A stretch of 16,994 bases of DNA, from assembly GCA_022496185.1 (NCBI GenBank), contig WTXG01000503.1, forward strand, positions 1 through 16,994, read 5' to 3'. Origin of the DNA: Multifurca ochricompacta (Eukaryota > Basidiomycota > Agaricomycetes > Russulales > Russulaceae). Below the pieces are notes generated by a model. The model was not told the DNA's origin. It searched no databases and saw nothing but the letters and a program-made list of their open reading frames with translations. The translations under genes and the position numbers were made by a program. This document shows positions 8,497-16,696 of the stretch, in pieces (within the stretch, counting starts at the first letter, position 1; each line of letters opens with the position of its first letter).

Positions 8497-10191
8497 TCAA
8501 GTGTACGTGATGCGCAAGGAGAGGCTGAATGGAAGGGTTGTAGCGGTCACCGTCACATCCCCTCCGTCTGGTACGAGCTCCGACACCTTTTTCTCCAAAT
8601 TCGGGCGGGTCGCTGCCTCGAGCTGCGGCGGAGCCTGGAAATAGATGTGTTTCTTTGTAGTTGACAGTGAAGGCTTCTTGATTTGGCTGTATGTGCATTA
8701 AAATCCGTTTAAATACACGGTGGCAGGCGCGAGGTGCCGGGTACGCACATATCTTGCTTTTCGACCAGCATCTCAATGAGCCGCTCAACTGTCCAACTCC
8801 CCGGAATAGAAATATCAAGGGATTCCCCACCGCAGACAGGGCAGTCTGCACGCTTCTCGTGCTCGAATGTGTACGAGTATACACTTTCTGTGCCGATGAC
8901 CATGAAGTAATTATTGAGGTAGGCTGCTGAGCTCGTTGCGATCTTGAATGCCTCGTTACAACAAGATGCTAGAGAACAGTGAATGCATGAGTTGACGAGG
9001 TGGTACAACATACCCGCGATAATGGCATTGGTTGAGGCAATAGCAGGGATGATGTTCTTCACGACACCCTGTGTTAAGGACCATGTAACACCTTCAATCT
9101 TGAACTCTTCCGCCCTCGCTCGCGCGGCATCACACAGCCATTTAATATGCTCTGGATCATCTGTATCAATCTTTGTCTCTGCAGGAGATTTGAACATCTA
9201 CTCGGTTATTGGAAGAAATATAACCCGCACCTCCTTTCACTCTTGGCCATTCTAAAACTGACGCCCACTCTATACAATGCTCTGGAAGACGGGGAGTATT
9301 TGCGATCGTGCAGATAGGAAAGGTTGTTGGTTTGTTCAGCATGTCGAGGGAGCACTCGTAGCATGATGTTACTGTGGGCAGAATAACGCGCGCCTGCCCC
9401 TTGAAACCTTTAGGTGAGTCAGAGACAGTATGATGGCGAGGCAGGCGAGGCAGAGAATGAAGACCTTCCGTGCCACCATCAATCAGCGGCTTGAGACTCT
9501 CAGGATTCTCCGGATCTACGAGATTCACAAGCGTTGCATTAATCCAACGCCGTGCTTCCACTGAATCAAGGCCACAAATGACGAGATTGAATTGCATATA
9601 ATAGTCGTCATCTTTATCTTGAATTTTGCCGTGATATCTTTCTCAGTGTCATAAAGACTGTTCAAGCAATACAGTTGGGGAAGGCTCACGGTGTAACCTT
9701 TACACCAGGGACACGCTTCATAATGTACTCTGCCGCAGCGATAGCCTTTGGCTGTCCCACGTCCTTTGGTCTGCGTGAAGGGCGTTCTGGCATGATTCTG
9801 GCAAAACAAAACGCTGACACACGGACCTAAAGAGAAACTGTCTATTAAGGTTGCTGATATCGATCGTGTCCATGTCAATGACATGTATATCCTTGAACCC
9901 TGACAGAGCGAGGTTCGCGAGGATTTCGCATCCCAACCCACCCGCTCCGATGACAAGAACTTTGCACTGATTCCGTAGAAAATTCTTTACCTACGGGGAA
10001 AAGAAATGCGTGTATAAAATAACTAAGAAATTAACAGTGAGATCACTTACACCTTCCCCAGCCATGAATGAGTCTGGATCTGTTCGTGGTCCTGGACGGT
10101 CCAAAACTTGATCTATATGATAGTATCTACCTTCCCAGTCTGGATAATGAGATCCATTGATAGCAGGAGCATTGATAGTGGACATGACCAT
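8497..10191 (-). CDS. UBA3: NEDD8-activating enzyme E1 catalytic subunit UBA3
   Basis: Eight exons on the minus strand: 10191-10051, 9990-9827, 9770-9690, 9637-9465, 9407-9231, 9178-9014, 8968-8749, 8686-8497; 436 aa, or 434 aa from the second ATG at 10185. All junctions are GT-AG and in frame. Numbering from the second Met: nucleotide-binding loop GAGGLG at 60-65; [17 protein letters not shown], the adenylation motif; zinc-binding C200-x2-C203 and C341-x2-C344; catalytic Cys217 in [19 protein letters not shown]; then [21 protein letters not shown] and a C-terminal ubiquitin-fold-like domain. It adenylates NEDD8/Rub1 and forms the E1 thioester, working with the APP-BP1/Ula1 partner and passing NEDD8 to Ubc12 for cullin modification. 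It shares a short divergent promoter with RCL1. Very high confidence in identity; the choice of start Met is open. Confidence 0.96.
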
Positions 10192-10290
10192 AAGATACAG
10201 AACTTGGGATTGCAACGTCGACGTCGACGTGACTATGATAATGCAGGCGCGCTTTGATACACGTGATTGACGCGTTCTATGACTTAAACT
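10192..10290. promoter_or_regulatory. Bidirectional UBA3/RCL1 promoter
   Basis: Only 99 bp separate the two start codons, so both promoters must overlap. The gap holds a perfect 16-bp palindrome, ACGTCGACGTCGACGT (10215-10230), containing several GTCGAC and ACGT cores. It also holds a CACGTG E-box at 10260-10265. The symmetry would allow a dimeric factor to serve both genes. Factor identity is unknown. Confidence 0.6.
10215..10230. repeat. Perfect 16-bp palindrome
   Basis: ACGTCGACGTCGACGT equals its own reverse complement. It lies roughly midway in the divergent promoter and flanks a further GTGAC. It may be an operator-like site or a slippage product of the TCGACG unit. Confidence 0.9.
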
Positions 10291-11757
10291 ATGACGACGA
10301 CGACGACGACGACGACGACCAACATTCTTCATTACAATGGTCACCTTTACTTTCGTCACCGTTTAGTTCTCTCTATGCTAAGCGGTAAATCATTGAAAAT
10401 AGACAAAATTCGTCCAGATGATAAAAACCCAGGACTTCGCGGTGCGCTATATCAAATCAAAGCTTAAGATAATCAGGACATTAAATAAGGAATGAAATCG
10501 GGCAGACTATGAAGTTAGCCTACTACGACTAGTGGAAAAGGTTACGAATGGTACCGTCATAGAGATATCTCTCACAGGTCTGTCATCTCTTCTCTCATGC
10601 GTTGTGTCGCTTACTAGAATAGGTACCGCCATCCTCGTTAAGCCCGGTATCATTTCAGGAGGTCCGGTCACACATGATTGTCCTCTCTCGCGGTCTATAG
10701 GATATTTCTTGGAGCCGATAATCATGCTCGCTCCATTCTCGAAAAAGCCGTTCTCCTTGACACTGAGAGGCATCACTACGGATGACAAAGATCTTTCTGT
10801 CTGTCTATTCGAAATACTTCAAGTAACTTATTTAACCACCTTCTTTAAGGTTGATCTAATACGTACTGTTACTCTTCCTCATCTCGAGCCGTTCGGAATT
10901 TCTGATGGGCTAGAACTCAAAGCAAGTGACACTTTATTCTTTCTGCTCACGTGCTCATGAATGTCCAAAGATTAAAAAAAGAGGGTCACCTCCGCTGGGC
11001 GGGGGTGAGGTTCTGTTCCTTTGTCCTATAGTGAAGAAAGTAAAAACTCTCAATTTCATTGAACCCGGAAAAATCAAGCGAATACGAGGCATCGCGTACG
11101 TCGACTCGGTTCTTATCGTGCATGCTCCTCTTAAACTGCTTTCCAGACACGCAGTACGCGTGAGCCCACAATTTTCTAATCGCATGATCGAGGCTGCTCG
11201 CTCCGTGCTAAACCGCTACATTCCCGATATTTACCTTTACTCCGATGTCTACAAAGGCGAGGAGGGGGGAAGTGCGGCTTTTTCCCCTCTTCTTGATCGG
11301 CTTTATAGTGAGGTTTTTATAGGTCTCCTGGGTATGCGCTCTCGCTTGTTGCAGAAACCACGACAGCGGCTCTTCACTGCGCCGAAGCAGTATCACGGCC
11401 AGGCGTGGCACCTGAGGATATCTCCTTAGAAGCTACACGATCTTTGCTTAGTGAGATAGAAAGAGGTGGATGTGTCGATCAGAAGCACCAAACGCTAGTT
11501 CTTTAATGATGGCGCTTGGTAGCGAAGATGTAGGGCGCTGTAGAATGGCAGAGCCAACAGAGAGAACGTAAGTGAAATGCATGCCACTGAGTAACTCGCT
11601 GAAGCGTCCCTGTAGCGTACAATTTCTCCGAGATGTCAGAGATACGTTTGGTACATCATTCAAGATCGTTCCAGCTGATAAATTGGGCGAGTCGCCTCAC
11701 CTTTTGTATTCATGCTACGGAACTGGATACATCAACACGAACCGGACATTAGCATGA
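10291..11757 (+). CDS. RCL1: RNA 3'-terminal phosphate cyclase-like protein RCL1 (two frame breaks)
   Basis: Eight exons: 10291-10441, 10506-10577, 10623-10798, 10850-10921, 10971-11095, 11147-11271, 11323-11567, 11616-11757. The exon sum is 1108 nt, two short of 370 codons, which matches the usual RCL1 length. Recognised blocks are RHRLVLSMLSGKS, KIRPDDKNPGLRDYE, TAILVKPGIISGGP, TVTLPHLEPFGISDG, AVRVSPQFSNRM, YIPDIYLYSDVYKGEEGG, SPGYALSLVAETTTA and TVQFLRDVRDTFGTSFKIVP. RCL1 joins the U3/SSU processome with Bms1 in the nucleolus and is needed for pre-18S cleavage; it lacks cyclase activity. The stretch aligned with the RtcA active site reads CVDQKHQ. Frame is lost by one base at the G6 run 11264-11269 and again at the T run 11502-11504. 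Intron 4 has a GC donor. The N-terminus is poly-Thr. Confidence 0.93.
10294..10317 (+). repeat. (ACG)8 coding microsatellite
   Basis: Eight ACG codons directly follow the RCL1 ATG and, with the next ACC, encode nine threonines before N-I-L-H-Y-N-G-H. The conserved RCL1 fold begins after this tract, so length changes would probably be tolerated. Confidence 0.9.
10922..10970 (+). other. GC-AG intron in RCL1
   Basis: Only a GC donor (GCAAGT) after AAA at 10921 and an AG acceptor at 10969-10970 keep the conserved reading LELK-IKKRGSPPLGGGEV. Using the nearby GT at 10926 shifts the frame and gives an immediate stop. Length 49 nt, like neighbouring introns. Confidence 0.8.
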
Positions 11758-12042
11758 CCACATGAAGCCGCCGGGGTGATTGCGAGGTCCATCAGTTTCT
11801 GGCATCGCGTCTCGCCGAGTCACTATAACACCTCAAATGGCCTTGGGTGTGACCGTGAACAGTCGCACAAAGAGTTTGGACGCCGTAACGATAGTGTTGG
11901 CAGACGCAAGATATATCACCCGGGGGCTGCCATGAACGTTGCAAGGACAGCGACCACGTAATTTCTCACAAGGAGCATGTCGGGACGCATCGTTGTCATA
12001 GTCAAACTTATTGGTACATTCGAAAGTGTCGCTATACTCACT
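11758..12042. other. Convergent RCL1/NPR2 3' spacer
   Basis: 285 bp between two converging stop codons. No gene or obvious repeat is visible; it probably contains both 3' UTRs. Confidence 0.5.
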
Positions 12043-14140
12043 CTACCGATAAATTATTAACACTTTGCCAAAATCACCATTTCCTGAGCCCTCTCCAACG
12101 GCAACCAACCAGCGTTCCAGTGTCGGCCATCCTACTTCGAAGCGGCAACATAACTCGTCCGTGTGGTGCTCGCCATCAAGTAGCGGCACCAATGTAGGCG
12201 GATAAGCCAAGGGCCGAGCTGCTGGGACAGGTGCAGGGGCGGCTCCCCCATTTGTCTGCGTCTTTATTGCAGGTGAAGAAGGAGAGCGCGAGAGTCTCGG
12301 ACGCATGGTGTGCTGCAGACGGGGCTCGGAAGGCCCGCCCAGCGCCTGCGCAATCTCGAAGAGAGATGCAGGCGCGACAGTTGAGTGGCGCCGGGACTCC
12401 CGCACACGAACGGTCGGGGGCTCAACTGACCCGCCCGTGAGCGCAACGTCCCTAACGATGCTTCGGCGGCGCGAGGAGGGAGCGAGACGGTACCGCTCGT
12501 CGAGTGCGTGTTCACCGTCGCGTAGGCCGGCGATGCCTCCGATGTGCGCCGTCTTGGGCGCATGGAAGAAGATACGAGCGGGGTGACGGTCAGGCTAGTG
12601 GCGCGCTTTCGGCCGAAGGGCGACGGAGGTAGAGTGGCTAGCTTGGATTCGGTGGGCTGCTGGATTTCATCGTCAAGCAGTATTGGCCAGCGATGTACGC
12701 GACGTAAGAATCCCTATGCAAAAATGTGAGATACGGCCATTCTCGCTGCGCCTGATTTGTTTTTTTTTTTTTAAAAAAAAAGAAGACCACTATACGCGCC
12801 TTGATGACGCCGAAACTCGCTAACCTGCGAACATCGATGCCCAGGCTGCGGATGTCGTGTTCTTGCATCCACTCGAAGATCGTTTTTCCTGGCCTCATGC
12901 GCGAATACAGATGAAGGAGCATTGGCCAATCTGGGATTGTCCTCCCTAGATGATGCGAGACGTTAGCCAGGTATGAGCGGGACCGCACATTGTAACTTCA
13001 CCTTCTTTGCTAACATACGGACCGCATTCCTCTTTCACGTGTGTTTCATCAGCAAGCCACTGGATACTTTTGCGAAGTGTGTACATGTTCGCATACTGAA
13101 ATATGTCGATGGTCATAATGACCTGATAATATCTAAATACGAAATGTGCTTTGTTGGACAGGTTGAGAGAGGTGGATCTCCTTACAATAGATGTGAGATG
13201 GCTTGGCGCGTCAGGATAACATCACAGCCAGCGAGGTGTGCGATTCGGGCGACGTGGTTAATACCATCAATGTATTGGCAGACCTGATCATTATTTGAAA
13301 CGGCGGGACACCCAATGACAGGAGCTGTCCCACCTTTGCCATGGTCAGATCCCAGTTCTGCTCAATGATGTTGTCAAAGTTGATGAGGGCCACAGGCACC
13401 ATCCAGTCTTCCACTGGGGGTGGGTTTGGGTAGAAAGGGAATATCTTTAACTCTATGGAGTTGAAATTGTCTATGGGGATAGAGGTCTCCGAATAAGAGT
13501 TCAAATCCTCATAAAGCTGCTCCAAGATCGCATGAATTTTGAATGAAGTTTCTGGGGACGATAGGAACGACGACTCTTCCTTAGGCGTTCAGAGCATCAT
13601 ATGTAGCTCTTATACGCGTAACATGGACGCAGACGCAAGCTCACCTCACACGCTGTCAAGACACGGTTCACCTTCCGAACGACAGGCTCATAACAGCTCA
13701 GATCCGCCGAGGCGCCAAACACAAGCAGACGTTGAACCGAAGGTAGTTTCGCTGGTATTTCCCCAATAGTTCAACTGGAAAACCTAGTACCTTGTATATC
13801 CCCGCTGTGCAAGTTACGAGGCGCCCGCAGAGGGGGCTCTGGGCGATAATATACTTGGAAATGTCATCAAAATTGAGCAGAGTGCGGTTAGATGGGGGAT
13901 GATTTTTCTGAGGAGCGACTCTTATACGTGGCTCAGGTCTGTCGGATGATGTAAAGGCCATACTGGAGGCGCGCGAGCTCCCAGACGGAATGGGCGAGGC
14001 TGCACCAGAATTGGCCCGGCAGAGGAGGCGATCAAGCCTTCAGGAACTTGATATGCTATTTCAGGGCCTCTGAGCTCATCGAAGCGGGCGTAAAAGACGG
14101 ATTGAAGTCGAGGAAGAAACGAGTTTCCATCGCTGGCCAT
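12043..14140 (-). CDS. NPR2: Nitrogen permease regulator 2 (NPRL2), SEACIT/GATOR1 subunit (three frame breaks)
   Basis: Six exons on the minus strand: 14140-13645, 13579-13334, 13283-13186, 13132-13002, 12945-12800, 12713-12043. Expected length is about 596 aa. Blocks along the protein: FLPRLQSVFYARFDELRGPEIAYQ at the N-terminus; NFDDISKYIIAQSPLCGRLV; GFPVELLGKYQRN, whose Arg matches the NPRL2 arginine finger; DWMVPVALINFDNIIEQNWDLT; YIDGINHVARIAHLAGCDV; IPDWPMLLHLYSRMRPGKTIFEW; SFGVIKGFLRRVHRWPILL; and the closing HTDELCCRFEVGWPTLERWL. NPR2 with NPR3 and IML1 is the GAP for the Gtr1/RagA GTPase and turns TORC1 down when amino acids are scarce, at the vacuole. Exon 1 breaks frame near 14013-14019 and 13733-13734, and exon 6 at 12416-12420, each fitting loss of one base. 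Between the last two exons is a Ser/Pro/Arg-rich insert. Confidence 0.93.
12714..12799 (-). other. GC-AG intron in NPR2 with a T/A homopolymer
   Basis: The conserved run FGVIK-GFLRRVHRWP is kept only if the intron starts GCGCGT after the AAG ending at 12800 and ends with TAG at 12714. The nearby GT (12795-12794) would shift the frame. The 86-nt intron is longer than its neighbours because of a T13A9 tract (12760-12781 on the plus strand). Confidence 0.7.
12760..12781 (+). repeat. T13A9 homopolymer pair
   Basis: Thirteen T followed by nine A, self-complementary, inside the last NPR2 intron. Its exact length is doubtful given the base losses in shorter homopolymers nearby. Confidence 0.8.
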
Positions 14141-14265
14141 ATAGTGACCGTGGTAGTTTGTGTTGTTTGACACGGCCCGTATCGTGGTCATCGTCGCGCG
14201 CATGATTAGGCGCGTTACTTAAACTTGAACTTGTACGCGCACCATCTTATTGCTTTCCACGACGG
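14141..14265. promoter_or_regulatory. Bidirectional NPR2/OGG1 promoter
   Basis: 125 bp separate the divergent start codons of NPR2 and OGG1. The segment has GC-rich GCGCG words near 14195 and 14237 but no TATA box. The two genes probably share regulatory sites. Upstream in-frame ATGs for NPR2 (such as 14203) exist, but the family-like sequence begins at 14140. Confidence 0.5.
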
Positions 14266-15745
14266 ATGGCAGCCCAGGTCGGCTTTCATGTACTTCCACT
14301 TCCCCTGCTCAGTTGTCGCTCGCAGCGGTACTCAAATGTGGTCAATCTTTCCGTGGTCAATTACCCCTCCGTGTGACATCACCATCGGATCCTCCATGAG
14401 TATCGTCTCTGCTTAAGGATCGCGTCGTGTGCCTTCGCCAATCTCCAGAAATTCTCTTCTACCGCTCTGTTTTCCGGAACTGCTAGTGCCTCCAGAATCG
14501 AATCTGCGCGTAATGCAGAGACTTTGCTCTGGCTTAAAGACTACTTCCAGCTGGACATTGATCTTGTAAAACTATATGACGAGTGGAGCGAAAGAGACCC
14601 CGTCTTCGCCAAGTTGAGGTGGAGATTTGAGGGTATCCGCATGCTTCGACAAGACCCATGGGAGAATTTAATCTCGTGCGCCCTCATTTAGTTCGCCTTC
14701 GTGGTGCGATTCGCTCATCACCTCTTCATTTAGGTTATATGTTCCTCGAACAATAACATTACCCGAATTACGAAAATGGTGAAGTCGCTCTGCACCTATT
14801 ATTCCCCTCCGCTCTTGTCGATTGCGCCGCCTACGACTATTGCGACCGGAATCCTCACTCCGTCCGAATCAGACGGCGATCCTAGCTATGTCACTGCAAC
14901 ATCGGATCCAGAACCGGAGAGTGTCCATCCTTTCCTCCACCATCGCGTCTCTCCGCGCCTGATGTCGCCACAACGCTCCGCTCTCTTGGTTTTGGCTACC
15001 GTGCCGACTTTATCCAGAAGACTGCGAAAATGCTCATGGATGCGCATGGAGAGAGCCCATCGGAGAAAGGGAACGAAGGTCCAGAAAGGTGGCTCCATAC
15101 CCTTCGTGACATGAGCACCGAAGATGCTCGGGGGGAGCTGTTGAAACTAATGGGTGTTGGCCGTAAAGTCGCAGACTGTATTTTGCTTATGAGCCTCGAC
15201 AAGGTCAGGCATCGTTGATGGCTGCACTTTCCCGCTGTTTTAATCCCGTGAGCAGCCTGAAGTCATTCCCGTCGATACACACGTGCACCAGATCGCCATG
15301 AAACACTACGGCTTCCGCGGTGTATCTGGCGCCAAGCAGGCGATGTCCCCAAAGTTGTACGATGTCATTAGTGAAAGGTTTCACGGTGTGTGGGGTGACT
15401 ATGCTGGCTGGGCCCATTCGGTAAGCTTACATGCCTCGCTAAAATATACACGCTAATTGTTTCCTAAAGGTATTATTCACTGCCGACTTAAAAGCATTTT
15501 CAGACTATGGTCTGCTTACTCCCGTCCCTACACCAGGCAAACAGGGCGCGACCGTTTCGCAAGCTGCAGAAGACTATTTCTCAGCTCCAAGTCATTCAGC
15601 ACGCAAGCGACGGGCGAAGCAAATGCGGACTTTGGACACTTGTGAGAATGGGGGTGCTTCGCACGTGGAAATTAGCCCTTCAGAAGCAGGCAGTCTAGCG
15701 GAACGTGTCAAGAAAAGACGACGGGTGTTGAAGGCGCACAGGTAG
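14266..15745 (+). CDS. OGG1: 8-oxoguanine DNA glycosylase/AP lyase OGG1 (several frame breaks)
   Basis: Four exons: 14266-14675, 14734-15203, 15256-15420, 15470-15745; about 442 aa after allowing for lost bases. Recognised blocks: AQLSLAAVLKCGQSFR, DRVVCLRQSPEILFYRSVF, WLKDYFQLDIDLVKLYDEW, RMLRQDPWENLIS, ICSSNNNITRITKMV, LGFGYRADFIQKTAKM, then the helix-hairpin-helix GVGRKVADCILLMSLDK with the catalytic Lys, PVDTHVHQIA with the catalytic Asp, and WGDYAGWAHSVLFTADL. The enzyme removes 8-oxoG opposite C and nicks the strand in base excision repair, in nucleus and mitochondria. A basic tail (RKRRAKQ, KKRRR) could be a nuclear signal. Exon 1 loses frame repeatedly (near 14302-14305, 14353-14356, 14394-14395, 14417-14418, 14470-14475 and at the 14676 donor), and exon 2 once (14931-14933). 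A further small exon ending at 15844 is possible. Confidence 0.93.
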
Positions 15746-16696
15746 CACTCTGGCAATCGACGAGTAGTCTTTCGTATTTTTAGGTATGAAGAGGGCACTT
15801 CCATCAGCTTACCTTTCCCGAGCTGCTCTATTGTCATGTGTTGATAAGTGGTTGGTTTTATAGACAGTGGGGGTGACCCATGTTGGAGTTCGGTCTCACC
15901 ATGTGGACTTGTCGTAATAGACGGAGTGCAGCCGGTAAGACCATCACTGGACGCCAAGTGCCGTGATGAACACTCGCATTAATAGTAAAATGTTAGCAAC
16001 AGGGTGCTCTGTGCCGTCTGGCATCACCCTGGTATTTCTCCAAACTGTAAGTAAACCGTGCTAGGTCTCTGTCTGCCAATGTGCAAGAGCGCGTCCGCTG
16101 CTTAGAATATTTAGCCGTGATGCTTTGAAGGTGAATACCTACAAGCCCACCGCATCTGATCCTTGGGCTGTTGAACGGGGTGCTTGTATTTGTCGCTCAG
16201 TACTTGGGAGGACAGCATGTGAAGCGACGAGATGTGTCCGTTGCACAAAGCTCATAAAATGAAAAACAATTCCACCACCGAAGTTGGCGAACCGACTCCG
16301 AAATGGACTTGAAGATTGGGGAAGCAATTTTAGAGACAGCAAATGGGCGTCGGGGCTATTTAGATGGGCCTTGAGTAAAGTTATAAATCGTCGTCATCCG
16401 TCATGTTCTCTGTGCGGTTGTCGGTGGCGTCAAGGCACATCAAACGGCTGGAGACATTTGTGGGAACTATGCTCAGTTCTTGTCTTCGGAGGCATAAGGT
16501 TTTTGCAGGCTTGTATTATCAGTGAATGGAGGGGTAGGCTTGCGGAGAATCCATCACCGTGTCCAATCAAAAACCGAAAACCCGTGCCTGTTCGTGGGGC
16601 ATCCATACTATTAACAACCAACATAAGACAAGTTCAACAATCCATTATATTATATATCCCCTGAAGCACCTTGTCACCGACGCCGTCGTGCGAATG
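15746..16696. other. Spacer without recognised gene
   Basis: About 950 bp. Open frames exist (for example 16284-16664 on plus) but none shows a known domain, and they lack supporting splice structure. A small nested inverted repeat lies at 16000-16031. The left end may contain the optional last OGG1 exon (15784-15844). Confidence 0.45.
16000..16031. repeat. Nested inverted repeat (hairpin-forming)
   Basis: CAGGGTG (16000-16006) and CACCCTG (16025-16031) are reverse complements. Inside them TGCC and GGCA also pair, around a short loop. The 32-nt element could fold as RNA or DNA; no known RNA family is recognised. Confidence 0.6.

Noticed and set aside
9166..9597. Extension of UBA3 exon 5 past 9231 ([11 protein letters not shown] reading)
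   Set aside because: This reads into a GTGCGG intron; skipping 9230-9179 restores the expected [13 protein letters not shown] sequence.
10532..10960. Single uninterrupted 142-codon frame on plus
   Set aside because: It reads through two RCL1 introns whose lengths happen to be multiples of three; the conserved protein skips them.
12264..12563. Separate minus-strand ORF of 99 codons in NPR2
   Set aside because: Its upstream half is NPR2 exon 6; the tail after the C5 run is an out-of-frame product of the missing base.
11208..14203. Ribosomal frameshifting as an explanation for the frame breaks
   Set aside because: Breaks are many, occur in three unrelated genes, all go the same way and lack slippery-site plus pseudoknot context.
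16284..16664. 126-codon plus-strand ORF as a gene
   Set aside because: No recognisable domain and composition typical of random frame; kept as spacer.
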